Position numbers and translations under genes: made by a program
Notes under the pieces: generated by a model
Told to the model about the DNA's origin: nothing
Database searches by the model: none
Seen by the model: the letters and a program-made list of their open reading frames with translations, nothing else
Assembly: GCF_014174495.1 (NCBI RefSeq)
Contig: NZ_JACJHR010000008.1
Coordinates: 112,972-176,971, forward strand
Length of the DNA: 64,000 nt
Source: Amycolatopsis echigonensis
GTDB taxonomy: Bacteria; Actinomycetota; Actinomycetes; Mycobacteriales; Pseudonocardiaceae
Direction of reading: 5' to 3'
Shown here: one piece after another, positions 38,273 to 48,200 of the stretch
Position numbering within the stretch: the stretch's first letter is position 1
Layout: each line of letters opens with the position of its first letter

Positions 38273-40564
38273 ATGGGCGCTGTACAGCTGACGCTCGGGG
38301 GGATCTCCGTCCTCCTGGGCATCGTCGCCTGGGGAATGTTCATCGCGACCATTGCCCGCTTCGTGCGGGTGATCAAGCTCGGCCAGCCGGACGCGACGCG
38401 CAACGGCCCGTTCATGGCCCGCTTGATGACCCTGATCAAGGAGTTCGCGGCACACACCCGCATGGCGAAGTTCCGCCAGGTCGCCCCGTGGCACTGGCTG
38501 GTCATGTGGGGCTTCCTGATCGGGTCGCTCGCGCTCTTCGAGGCCTACGGCGAGGTGTTCGTCCCGACCTGGGGCTGGCCGATCCTCGAGGACTGGTCGC
38601 TGTGGAGCCTCCTGATGGAGCTGCTCGGCGTCGGCACGGTCGTCGGCGGCGTCGCGCTCGCGATCATCCGTCAGCTGAACCACCCGCGCCGCGCCGACCG
38701 GCTGTCGCGGTTCGCGGGCTCGAACTTCAAGTGGGCCTACTTCGTCGAGGCCGTGGTGATCGTCGAGGGCATCGGCATCATCGGCGTGCGCGCGGGCAAG
38801 GCCGCGATGCACGTCCACGAGACGCCGACCTGGGCCGCGTTCGTCTCGAACCCGCTCAGCGAGCTGCTGCCCTCGAGCGCGGCGCTGGTGTCGGTGTTCG
38901 CCTTTATCAAGCTGATGAGCGCGACGGTCTGGCTGATCGTCGTGGCCCGCACGATGACGATGGGCATCGCCTGGCACCGGTTCAGCGCGTTCTTCAACAT
39001 CTACTTCAAGCGCGAGGCGGACGGCGGCGTCGCGCTCGGCGCGGTCAAGCCGATGATGAGCAAGGGCAAGGTGCTCGACCTCGAAGAGGCCGACCCGGAC
39101 GAGGACACCTTCGGCGTCGGCGCGATCGAGGACTTCAGCTGGAAGGGCTGGCTGGACTTCTCCACCTGCACCGAATGCGGCCGTTGCCAGTCGCAGTGCC
39201 CGGCGTGGAACACCGGCAAGCCGCTGTCGCCGAAGCTGCTCATCACGCAGCTTCGCGACCACGCCTACGCGAAGGCTCCGTACCTGCTCGCGGGCGGCAA
39301 GCGCGACATGGCCGGCGACGAGATCGGGTTGTCCGGCGACAACATGTACGCGGGCATCGACGTCCTCGCGATCGCCGAGTCGCAGAAGGCGCTCGTCGGC
39401 GACGACGGCGGCGTGATCGACCCGGACGTCCTGTGGTCCTGCACCTCCTGCGGTGCCTGTGTCGAGCAGTGCCCGGTCGACATCGAGCACGTCGACCACA
39501 TCGTGGACATGCGCCGCTACCAGGTGATGATCGAGTCGTCGTTCCCCACGGAGCTGAACGGCATGTTCAAGAACCTGGAGAACAAGGGCAACCCGTGGGG
39601 CCAGAACGCCAAGGACCGTCTGCAGTGGACGGAGGACCTCGACTTCGAGGTTCCGGTCTTCGACGGCGACCTCGGCGACGCCGAGTACCTGTTCTGGGTC
39701 GGCTGCGCCGGCGCGTTCGAGGACCGCGCGAAGAAGACCACCCGCGCCGTCGCGGAACTGCTGCACATCGCGGGCGTCAAGTACACCGTGCTCGGCTCGG
39801 AGGAGTCCTGCACCGGTGACCCGGCTCGCCGCGCGGGCAACGAGTTCCTGTTCCAGATGCTGGCGCAGCAGAACGTCGAGGTGCTGAACTCGGTGTTCGA
39901 GGGCCGGGAACGCAAGGCACGCAAGGTGGTCGTCACCTGTGCGCACTGCTTCAACACCCTCGCCAACGAGTACCCGGAGCTGGGCGGCCAGTTCGACGTC
40001 GTGCACCACACGCAGCTGCTGAACCGCCTGGTGCGGGAGAAGCACCTGACGCCGGTCGCGCCGGTCGCCGAGGACGTCACCTACCACGACCCCTGCTACC
40101 TGGGCCGGCACAACAAGGTCTACGACGCTCCGCGCGAGCTCGTCGGCGCGTCCGGTGCGCAGCTGCGCGAAATGCCGCGGCACGGCGACCGGTCGATGTG
40201 CTGCGGCGCGGGCGGCGCGCGGATGTGGATGGAAGAGAAGATCGGCAAGCGGATCAACGTCGAGCGCGTGGACGAGGCGCTCGGCACCGCTCCGTCGAAG
40301 ATCGCGACCGGCTGCCCGTTCTGCCGCGTGATGCTCACCGACGGCGTCACCTCGCGCCAGAGCGACGGCATCGCGAGCGAGAAGGTCGAGGTCGTGGACG
40401 TCGCGCAGCTGCTGCTCACCGCGGTGAAGCGCAAGCCGGAGCCGGCGCTGGTCGCCTCGGGCGCGCCGTCGCTGGACGAATCGGACGCGGAGCTGTCGGC
40501 CAAGCCGGACGTCCCGACCGACGAGAAGCCGACCGGAACGCCGTTGCCCGAGGGCGACGACTGA
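38273..40564 (+). CDS. Membrane-bound Fe-S reductase (heterodisulfide-reductase-like)
   Basis: 763 residues. The first 270 hold about five to six membrane helices (MGAVQLTLGGISVLLGIVAWGMFI, WHWLVMWGFLIGSLALF, WSLLMELLGVGTVVGGVALAI, and others), like a haem-b membrane subunit (NarI-type). Two [4Fe-4S] motifs follow: CTECGRCQSQCP near 298 and CTSCGACVEQCP near 389. The C-terminal half has two CCG domains, with YHDPCYLGRHN near 603 and MCCGAGGARMW near 641. It resembles mycobacterial Rv0338c, an essential electron-transfer protein of unclear partner. The last 45 residues are acidic and variable. A hairpin terminator follows. Confidence 0.88.
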   Translation: MGAVQLTLGGISVLLGIVAWGMFIATIARFVRVIKLGQPDATRNGPFMARLMTLIKEFAAHTRMAKFRQVAPWHWLVMWGFLIGSLALFEAYGEVFVPTWGWPILEDWSLWSLLMELLGVGTVVGGVALAIIRQLNHPRRADRLSRFAGSNFKWAYFVEAVVIVEGIGIIGVRAGKAAMHVHETPTWAAFVSNPLSELLPSSAALVSVFAFIKLMSATVWLIVVARTMTMGIAWHRFSAFFNIYFKREADGGVALGAVKPMMSKGKVLDLEEADPDEDTFGVGAIEDFSWKGWLDFSTCTECGRCQSQCPAWNTGKPLSPKLLITQLRDHAYAKAPYLLAGGKRDMAGDEIGLSGDNMYAGIDVLAIAESQKALVGDDGGVIDPDVLWSCTSCGACVEQCPVDIEHVDHIVDMRRYQVMIESSFPTELNGMFKNLENKGNPWGQNAKDRLQWTEDLDFEVPVFDGDLGDAEYLFWVGCAGAFEDRAKKTTRAVAELLHIAGVKYTVLGSEESCTGDPARRAGNEFLFQMLAQQNVEVLNSVFEGRERKARKVVVTCAHCFNTLANEYPELGGQFDVVHHTQLLNRLVREKHLTPVAPVAEDVTYHDPCYLGRHNKVYDAPRELVGASGAQLREMPRHGDRSMCCGAGGARMWMEEKIGKRINVERVDEALGTAPSKIATGCPFCRVMLTDGVTSRQSDGIASEKVEVVDVAQLLLTAVKRKPEPALVASGAPSLDESDAELSAKPDVPTDEKPTGTPLPEGDD

Positions 40565-40582
40565 CCCGTCAGCAAGACTGAG

Positions 40583-40621
40583 AACGGCCCTTCCAGCCTC
40601 GCGCTGGAAGGGCCGTTTTCG
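40583..40621 (+). terminator. Rho-independent terminator
   Basis: A perfect 15-bp stem AACGGCCCTTCCAGC with its complement around a 5-base loop, followed by TTTTC, 19 bases after the stop of the Fe-S reductase gene. Confidence 0.9.
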
Positions 40622-40645
40622 TCTGGGGCCATTACGCTTTCCGGC

Positions 40646-41638
40646 GTGAGCGACGAATCGGAAGGCGGCGGCGAAAGCACCCTCACCGTGGTATTGGCCG
40701 GCGGGGTGAACCTGGCGATCGCGGTGCTGAAGCTCGTCGCGGGCATCATCACCGGATCGGGCGCGATGCTCTCGGAGGCCGCGCATTCGGTCGCCGACAC
40801 CATCACCGAGGTTTTGCTGCTCACCGCGTTGAAACGGTCGGAGCGGCCGGCGGATCGCCGCCATCCGTTCGGGTACGGCAAGGAACGGTACTTCTGGTCG
40901 CTGCTGGCCGCGGTGTCGATCTTCGCTTCCGGTGCGGTTTTCGCGCTGTACGAAGGATTTACCACCGTTTTCGGGAAAGGCGCGGAGCAGACGAAACCGA
41001 TCGTCGGCTACATCGTGCTGGCCCTGGCTTTCGCGCTCGAATCGGTGTCGTGGGCGCAGGCGGTCCGCCAGGTCCGTCGCGACGCGACGGCCGAGCAGCG
41101 CACGTTCTTCGCCTATCTGCGGATGATCGACGACCCGGCCCCGAAGACGGTCCTGTTCGAGGACTCGGCGGCGCTGGTCGGGCTGCTGCTCGCGTTCGCC
41201 GGGATCGGGCTGCACCAGCTGACCGGCTCGGACGTGTGGGACGGCATCGCGTCGATCCTCATCGGCGTGCTGCTGGCGTGCGTCGCATACCTGCTGGGCA
41301 GCACGAACCGCGGTCTGCTGATCGGCCGCCAGGCGGATCAGCGCCTGGTCCGCGGCATCCGGGACCACCTCGGTTCCGCGCCGGAAATCGACGCGCTGGT
41401 GGATCTGCAGACCATGCTGATGGGCACCGACCACGTCCTGGTGTGCGCCCGCGTGGACTTCGACGACGCGCTCGGCGCCGCCGACCTCGAACGCGCGTGC
41501 GTGCGGATGGCGGAGGAACTGAGCGAGCGGTTCCCGGACGTCGCAGAGGTGTTCATCGAGCCGGTTCCGCGGACGGATCCCAAACTGCGCGCGACAGTGC
41601 TGGCCCGGTACGGCCTTCCGCCGCGACCGAATCAGTAG
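40646..41638 (+). CDS. Cation diffusion facilitator (CDF) transporter
   Basis: 330 residues. Six helices with the metal-site motifs: AAHSVADTITEVLLLTALKRS near 50 (HxxxD) and LFEDSAALVGLLLAFAGIGLHQLTGSDVWDGIASILIG around 170-210 (DxxxD), plus RHPFGYGKERYFW between helices 2 and 3. The cytoplasmic C-terminal domain binds metal. It exports Zn, Fe, Co or Mn by proton antiport. GTG at 40646 has a TACGCT box seven bases upstream (leaderless). Its end overlaps the convergent CAP gene by seven bases. Confidence 0.9.
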   Translation: MSDESEGGGESTLTVVLAGGVNLAIAVLKLVAGIITGSGAMLSEAAHSVADTITEVLLLTALKRSERPADRRHPFGYGKERYFWSLLAAVSIFASGAVFALYEGFTTVFGKGAEQTKPIVGYIVLALAFALESVSWAQAVRQVRRDATAEQRTFFAYLRMIDDPAPKTVLFEDSAALVGLLLAFAGIGLHQLTGSDVWDGIASILIGVLLACVAYLLGSTNRGLLIGRQADQRLVRGIRDHLGSAPEIDALVDLQTMLMGTDHVLVCARVDFDDALGAADLERACVRMAEELSERFPDVAEVFIEPVPRTDPKLRATVLARYGLPPRPNQ

Positions 41639-42393
41639 CCGAAGTCCTGGGTCCAGTACCAGCCGTCGGTCGCGACGCCGACGCCCAGTTTCTTCAGCGA
41701 GCAGTTGAGGATGTTCTTGCGGTGCCCGCTGGAGTTCATCCACATCTGCATCACCTGGTCCGCGCTGGTCGCGCCCTTCGCGATGTTCTCCGCGCCCGGC
41801 TGGGGATATCCCGCGGCGGTGATGCGGTCGGCGAAGCTCTCGCCTTCCGGGGTGTCGTGGGAGAAGTAGTCGCGCTCGGACATGTCGTCGCTGTGCCCCT
41901 GCGCCGCTTTGTCGAGGTGCGATTCCTCGGTCACCGGGTCGCAGCCCGCCTTGTCCCGCTCGTCGTTGACCAGCGCGAGGACCTGTCCCGCCAGCGTCGG
42001 CGTACTGCGCGGCTGGGGTGCCGGCTTCGCGCTGCTGCTGCTACTGCTCGTCGGAGTGTCCTTTTTGGACTCTGCAGTGGAGGACGGCGGCAGCGGGGGC
42101 GGGGGTGGTGCGGGCGTGGCCGAACTCGACCGCGTCGTCGTGGTCGCGGGCGCAGTGGTGCTCGGTGTCGCCGACGTGGAGGACGCCGGCGACACCGCGA
42201 ACGGTCTCAGCGCACCCGCGGATACGCCGTCGGTGCGCGTTTCCGGGACAGCGACGCTCAGTGTGCCGAGGTGCCCGGAGCGCAGCGCGAAGGTTCCGCC
42301 TGCTGCTCCGATACCCCCGACGAGAACACTGAGAGTCACACTTACCGCCCGGACGCGCACACTAATGGAGGACACAGCCGCGGAAACTATCAC
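41632..42393 (-). CDS. CAP-domain (SCP-like) secreted protein
   Basis: 253 residues. An N-terminal hydrophobic segment VSVTLSVLVGGIGAAGGTFAL acts as signal or anchor; residues 60-130 are a Ser/Thr/Pro-rich, wall-spanning linker. The C-terminal 120 residues are a CAP domain: LVNDERDKAGCDPVTEESHLDKAAQGHSDDMSERDYFSHDTPEGESFADRITAAGYP with the His/Glu pair, and GHRKNILNCSLKKLGVGVATDGWYWTQDFG at the end, like YkwD. Role outside the cell, unknown. Start codon uncertain (GTG 42393 or GTG 42375). Confidence 0.85.
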   Translation of the reverse strand: MIVSAAVSSISVRVRAVSVTLSVLVGGIGAAGGTFALRSGHLGTLSVAVPETRTDGVSAGALRPFAVSPASSTSATPSTTAPATTTTRSSSATPAPPPPPLPPSSTAESKKDTPTSSSSSSAKPAPQPRSTPTLAGQVLALVNDERDKAGCDPVTEESHLDKAAQGHSDDMSERDYFSHDTPEGESFADRITAAGYPQPGAENIAKGATSADQVMQMWMNSSGHRKNILNCSLKKLGVGVATDGWYWTQDFGY

Positions 42394-42442
42394 GAACTGA
42401 TTACGATGGTTACCTCCAAATGGCGCAGCGGCCGGAGACCCA

Positions 42443-45034
42443 CTATCCGGCGTCGAGCACCTCGAGGTACCCGTCCGTCCCGTTGACCCGGATCCGCTGA
42501 CCGTCCTTGATCAGCCGCGTGGCGTTCTGGACCCCGACGACCGCGGGCAGTCCGTACTCCCGCGCGATCACCGCGCCGTGCGTCATCTGGCCGCCGACCT
42601 CGGTCACCAGGCCGGTGATCGCCACGAACAGCGGTGACCAGCTCGGATCCGTGTACGCCGTGACGAGGATGTCGCCCGGTTCAAGATCGGCCTCGGCGAG
42701 ATCCAGGATGACGCGGGCGCGTCCTTCGATGGTCCCGGCGGACACCGGCAGTCCGCCCAGCGCGCCTTCGGGCAGGTCGTCGCGGCGGTAGCTGCCGGAA
42801 ACGGCCTCGCCGTCCGACGTGAGCACGCGGGGCGGCGTCAGCGATTCGCAGGACCGGAACGCTTCCCTGCGCTGCCGGATCAGCTCGCGGTCGGCCTCGT
42901 TGGTCCGCACGACCTCCTGGAATTCCTGCAGCCGCAGGAAAAAGAGGTCCTCCGGCTCGTCGAGCACCCCGGCCCGCACCAGGCGCTCGGCCTCGCCGAG
43001 CAGGGCTTGCTTGTACACGAAATAGCGGCTGACCATGCCGTACTTCGGGTACTCGCGGTATCCGGTGAACGTGCGGACACGCTCGATCATCCGCTCGGTT
43101 TCCTCGGCCTTCGCCTCGCCGTCCGGCAAGGCACGCAAGCGTTCCAGCACTTCCCGCGCCTTGTCCAACGCTTCCCGACGGCCTTGTTCGAAGCGGCGTT
43201 TCCCGGCTCCCGGTTCGAAGTTTTTGATGTTGGACAACAACATCGGCACCAGCGCGACCGGCTGTTCGCTCCACCGCGGCCGGGTGATGTCGATTTCGCC
43301 GACGCAGCGCATGCCGTACTTGTCGAGGTACCCCTGGATCGCGGCGCGCGATTCCTCCCCGCCGGCCAGCTTCGGCAGTTCGTCCAGGAACCCGTTGTCC
43401 TCGACGTCCTGCAGGAACGCGACGACCTCGGGATGCGTCCGGAGCACGTCCGCGACGTCGAGGAGTGCGAGGCCCATCTCCGAGGTGATGTTGTGCGGGA
43501 CCGACTGGGTGAGCGTGTCGGCGACGTTCTTTTCGCCGAGCCACTCTTGCAGGTGGTCGTTCAACCACCAGGACGCCTGCATCGCCGCCGTGAACACCTG
43601 GTGGCTGCGCGGGTCGAAGAGAATCCGGCGCATTTCCTTGATGTCCTCGAAGAGGAAGTCGAGCAACTCGCTGCCGGACTTCGTGGCGATTTCGCGTTGC
43701 AGCGCGGCGATGGAAGCCTCGCTGTGCTGGATCAGTTCGGTGACGACGGCCGGATCGGTCTCGATGGTGGCCGGTACGGCGCCGGGGACCCGCTCGCCGG
43801 GACCGTCGTCCTCGGCCAGCGGGAGGAAGCCCTCGCGGGAAAGGACGGTCTCCAGCGCGTCCTTCATCAGCGGGTCGGTTTTCCCCACCACTTCAAGGAA
43901 ACTGCCTCGGCTCTGGGGCGCGGACAGCAACGCGGTGGCGTCCGCGAACAACCGTCCGCCGGCCTCGGCCATCGGCCGCGGGGTCGTCAGCTGCCAGACC
44001 GACAGGCCCAGCGGCTTCATCGCGTCGGTCATCATCTGCTGGTGGCCGACCGAGAGATAGACGTGGTTTCCGCCGTCGGCGCCCTCCGGGATCGGGAACA
44101 GCGTGGTGATCGGGCGGCTCTGGACGATCTGGAACTCGTCGTCGGCCAAGCACCATTCGATGTCCTGCGGACGGCCGAAATGCGCTTCGATCGTGCGGCC
44201 CAGTTCGACGAGCCGGAGAACCTCCTCGTCGGTCAGCGCGGCCTGTTCCTGCTGGTCTGAGACGATTTCCTGCTCTTCGGTGCCGCCGCCCTCGACGGCC
44301 AGGATGGCGCGTTGTTTGGCAGCGATCGCCTTGTCGACGATCGCGCCGTCGCGCACCTGGTAGTTGTCAGCGTTGACCAAGCCGGAAACCAGCGCCTCGC
44401 CGAGGCCGAAGCTGGCCTCCACGACGGCGACCTTCCGGTTGGACGTCACCGGATCGGCGGTGAAGAGAACCCCGGCCGCCCGCGGGAAGACCATCTGCTG
44501 CACGACCACTGCCATGTGGACTTTCCGGTGGTCAAAGCCGTTGCGCAGCCGGTAGGTCACCGCTCGTTCGGTGAACAGCGACGCCCAGCACCGGCTGATG
44601 TGCCGCAGGACCGCCTCCGCGCCGAGCACGTTGAGGTACGTGTCCTGCTGACCAGCGAAGGAAGCTCCCGGAAGGTCCTCCGCGGTCGCACTCGACCGGA
44701 CCGCGTAGGCGCGTCCGTCCACCAGCGCGTCGGTGATCTCCGCGGCCAGGTCGTCCGGGATGACGATCGCTTCCAGCGCCTGCCGGACCTCCGCGCTGCC
44801 CTCGACGATCGCGTCCCGGTCGTCCGGGTTCAGCTTCGACAACCGCTCCAGCGGTCCGGCCAGTTCCGGCGCGCCCTCGATGATCCGCTCGAACGCTTCC
44901 GTCGTCACGCAAAAGCCAGGCGGCACGCGGACCCCGTCGATCCGGGCGAGTTCGCCCAGATGCGCGCCCTTGCCTCCGACGATCGCGACCTGCTCCCGGT
45001 CGATCTCCTGGAGACCGAGCACGTAGCTGCCCAT
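42443..45034 (-). CDS. rph: Rifampin phosphotransferase (RPH)
   Basis: 863 residues, matching the known RPH length of about 865. It inactivates rifamycins by transferring the beta-phosphate of ATP to the C21 hydroxyl. Domains: ATP-grasp (1-315) with IVGGKGAHLGELARI and VRSSATAEDLPGASFAGQQDTYLN; rifampin-binding domain (about 325-750) with SVGHQQMMTDAMKPLGLSVWQ and GYREYPKYGMVSRYFVYKQALL; swivelling His domain with GGQMTHGAVIAREYG, whose His is at about 819, equivalent to the catalytic His825 of Listeria RPH. The family resemblance runs the whole length. A 19-bp rifamycin-associated element lies 113 bases upstream. A plain PEP synthase is less likely. Confidence 0.93.
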   Translation of the reverse strand: MGSYVLGLQEIDREQVAIVGGKGAHLGELARIDGVRVPPGFCVTTEAFERIIEGAPELAGPLERLSKLNPDDRDAIVEGSAEVRQALEAIVIPDDLAAEITDALVDGRAYAVRSSATAEDLPGASFAGQQDTYLNVLGAEAVLRHISRCWASLFTERAVTYRLRNGFDHRKVHMAVVVQQMVFPRAAGVLFTADPVTSNRKVAVVEASFGLGEALVSGLVNADNYQVRDGAIVDKAIAAKQRAILAVEGGGTEEQEIVSDQQEQAALTDEEVLRLVELGRTIEAHFGRPQDIEWCLADDEFQIVQSRPITTLFPIPEGADGGNHVYLSVGHQQMMTDAMKPLGLSVWQLTTPRPMAEAGGRLFADATALLSAPQSRGSFLEVVGKTDPLMKDALETVLSREGFLPLAEDDGPGERVPGAVPATIETDPAVVTELIQHSEASIAALQREIATKSGSELLDFLFEDIKEMRRILFDPRSHQVFTAAMQASWWLNDHLQEWLGEKNVADTLTQSVPHNITSEMGLALLDVADVLRTHPEVVAFLQDVEDNGFLDELPKLAGGEESRAAIQGYLDKYGMRCVGEIDITRPRWSEQPVALVPMLLSNIKNFEPGAGKRRFEQGRREALDKAREVLERLRALPDGEAKAEETERMIERVRTFTGYREYPKYGMVSRYFVYKQALLGEAERLVRAGVLDEPEDLFFLRLQEFQEVVRTNEADRELIRQRREAFRSCESLTPPRVLTSDGEAVSGSYRRDDLPEGALGGLPVSAGTIEGRARVILDLAEADLEPGDILVTAYTDPSWSPLFVAITGLVTEVGGQMTHGAVIAREYGLPAVVGVQNATRLIKDGQRIRVNGTDGYLEVLDAG

Positions 45035-45146
45035 TCGTTCGTTTCCCCCGTCTGTGGTCGTTCCCGGCCTTCGTTCGGCAGCCGATTCGCCGGCACCGGC
45101 GTTTCCGCTGGTGCCGGCTTCGGCTGGAGATTCTGCGGTACCACCC

Positions 45147-45165
45147 GGGTCTTGCGGCAAGCCCC
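45147..45165. promoter_or_regulatory. Rifamycin-associated element (RAE) upstream of rph
   Basis: GGGTCTTGCGGCAAGCCCC (on the minus strand GGGGCTTGCCGCAAGACCC) is a 19-bp inverted repeat with one mismatch around a central base. It matches my recollection of the RAE described upstream of rifamycin-inactivating genes in actinomycetes and needed for induction by rifampin. It lies 113 bases before the rph start. Confidence 0.8.
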
Positions 45166-45230
45166 CTGATGCGTTATAAGTTAAATACGGCAGGGAGATG
45201 AGTTCTCTTCTGCCTTTTCTTTTTCCTTCC

Positions 45231-48200
45231 TCAAGGCCCGACCTTCGTTGTCGTGGTGGCCTCCTTGGTGACTGTCCGGCCAGTCTGGTCAGTCGCGGTC
45301 GCGGTGATTGTCGTGGTGACGTCCGCACGAGCCGAGAGCGTGCAGGCACGGGTGACCTGCTCGCCAGGGGCCAGCTGGGCGACGGTGAACGAGCAGGCCG
45401 GGTCCGCGTCGCGAACGGTCACGTCGTGCAAGGCCGCGTCCCCGGTGTTCCGGAGGGTGCTCACGTACGTCACCGGGTCACCCGGCCGGATCGGTTGCTG
45501 CAGGTGATCGCGGCGCAGGTCTAGCGCTGGGTGGAGTACCGAGTAATCCGCTTTTCCGGTCGCGGTGACCGGCGGGCCCCACGGAGCGGCCGCGGTCGCG
45601 GTTGCCTGGGCGGCGGTTGCTGGCGCCACGCACTGGTAGCGCTGGGTTCCACCGACCGGCAGCTCGGCGAAGGTGTGCCCGCAGGCGGGGTCGTCAGTCA
45701 CCCGGACGTCGTGCAACGGCTGGTCGCCGGTGTTGGTCAGCACGACCTCGAACGGCACCGGGTCGTCGGCTCGATACGCGCTGCCGGCGGCGTGCTTGGC
45801 GACGGTCAACGCGGGGTTTTTCACCTTGAACGACGCCTGGGCGGAGCCGCTCACCGTCCGCTGGGTCGGGTCGGTGCCGGTCACCTTCGCGGTGTTCGTG
45901 AACCCGGCCGCGCCCGCGGTGATCGTGCACTGGTATTCGATTTGGGCGTCCGGGGCCAGGCTCGGGATCTGGTGCGCGCAGGCTGGCGTGCGATCGTCCA
46001 CAACGGACACCGCGGTCAGCGGAACGTCGCCGACGTTGCGGACCAGCAGCGAGAAGGTGACCTTGTCGCCCTGGCGCACCTCATAGGGCTGGGCGTCCTT
46101 CATGATCGCGATTTCCGGGTGGATGACGTCGATCTTCGCCGAACCGGACGCGGTGACCGGGCGGTTCGTCGGGTCGGTTCCGGTCAGGGTGGCAAGGACG
46201 GTGAAGTCGTCCGGTTTGGCCTTCAGCGTGCACTGGTAGCTCTGCGCGGCACCGGGTTCGAGGCGGTCGAACTTCTTCGGGCAGCCGGGATCGGTGCTGG
46301 TCACCCCGGTGAGCGGAACGTCGCCGGTGTTGGTGACAGCGACGGTCACGGTGAGGGTGTCGCCAGCCCGCGCGACGGTCGGGTTCGCCGACGTCATCAC
46401 GGTGAGCGCGGGATGGATGACATCGATGTGCGCGTCGGCCGACGCGGTGAGCGGCGGGCCGACCGGCGGGGTGCCGGTGACGTGTGCGGTGCTGACCGCG
46501 TCGTCGGCTGGGGCGGGGATGGTGCAGTCGTAGGTTTTGTTCGCTTTCGAGGCGAGGATGTCGAGGGCTTTCGCGCAGGGGCCTTGGTCGGTGACCTTGA
46601 CGGCGGTCAGCGGAGCGTCACCGGTGTTGGTGGCCGTGATGGTGAAGGTGACCGGGTCGCCTGCACGGAAGGGGCCGCCGTGGACGGTCTTCGTCAACGC
46701 CAGTCCTGGGTGCACGACGGTGAACGCAGCGTCCGCCGTGGCGGTTACCGTGCCGCCGATCGGGTCTGCGGCGGTCACCTTCGCGGTATTCGAGTAGCCG
46801 TCGTGGCCCGCCTTCGTGGTGCAGGTGTAGTGCTGTTCTTCGCCGGCGGCCAGAGCGGGGAAGTCGCGAGCGCAGCCGGGCGTCCTTTCGTCCACAACGG
46901 ACACCTTGGCCAGCGGGGCGTCTCCACTGTTGCGCACGGTGACGGTGAAGGTGACTTGGTCGCCCTCGCGCACCTGCGTCGGCGCGACAGTCTGGGCGAG
47001 CTGGATCGCCGGGTGGATGACGTCGATGTGTGCGCTCGCGTTCGCGGTGACCGAGCGTCCGGACGGATCGGTGCCCGTCACCGTCGCGTCGCTGGTCAAG
47101 TCGTCGGTCGCGGTCCGGACGCAGGTGTAGGTCTGCTTTGCTTGCGGGGCAAGAGTTCCCAGCCGCTTGGCGCATTCCGGTACCGCGGAGTCGGCGACCT
47201 GGGTGTCGCGGAGTTCGGTGTCACCGGCGTTGGTGACGGTCAGGGTGAACGTCGCGGGCTGGCCCGGGCGCACGACCGTCGGCGCCACGCTCTGCGCGAG
47301 CGTGATGAACGGATGGATTACGTCGATCGCTGCCTCGGTCGCGGCGGTCACCGGTGCTCCGACCGGCGGTTTCGCGGTGACCTGCAGTGCTTCGGTGACG
47401 TCGGCACTTGGCGCGGTCGTGGTGCAGTCGAACGTCCAGGTGGCTCCGGGGGCGAGTGCGTCGTGCTGTTGTGCACAGCCTTCGGCGCGGGCCATGGTCG
47501 TGACGGCCAGTCCGGTAAGAGGCACGTCACCGGCGTTCGCCACGGTCACGTGCACCGCAACGTTGTCGTGTTCGCGGAACGGTCCGCCTTGGACAGTCGC
47601 GGTCAAGGTGACCGCTGGGTGCTGCACAGTGAACGACGCGCTCGCCTTCGCGGTGGTTGAGCGGCCAGTCGGGTCGGTGCCGGTTACGGCCAGGTCGTTC
47701 GGGAAGCCCTGCGCTCCGGCCACCGTGCTGCAGGTGAAGGTCTGCTTGCCTTGCGCAGCAACGGTTCCGAGTGCGCGCGCACATTCCGCGACCCGGTCGT
47801 CTGCCATCGTGACGTCGTGGAACTCGGCGTCGCCGGTGTTGCTCACCGTGACGGTAAACGTGACACGGTCCCCCTCGCGCACCTGCGCGGGCGCGGCGGT
47901 GACGGCAGCCTCCAGCGTCGGGTGAATTACGTCGATCCGCGCATCCGCGGTTGCGCGCTGTGTGGTGCCGAGCTGATCTTTGCCGGTCGCGACAACGGTA
48001 TTCGTCACGTCGTCCGCCGGAGCTAACTGTTCGCACTTGTAGGTCTCGACCGCGTTCGGAGCCAGCGTGCCGAACTTGCGGACACAACCGGGCACGCTGT
48101 CGTCGGCTACCGCTACGTCGTCGAGCGGCACGTCGCCGGAGTTGCGCACGGTGACAGCGAAGGTGACGCGGTCCCCTTCACGCACCTGTGCGGGGGAGAC

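Noticed and set aside
45035..45349. Longer rph start adding 105 residues
   Set aside because: The extension crosses the RAE and ends with low-complexity sequence; known RPH proteins start at the MGSYVLGLQEI-like position.
45531..47660. A 709-codon frame antisense to the repeat protein
   Set aside because: It follows the DUF11 repeats in mirror image and has no signal peptide or domain.
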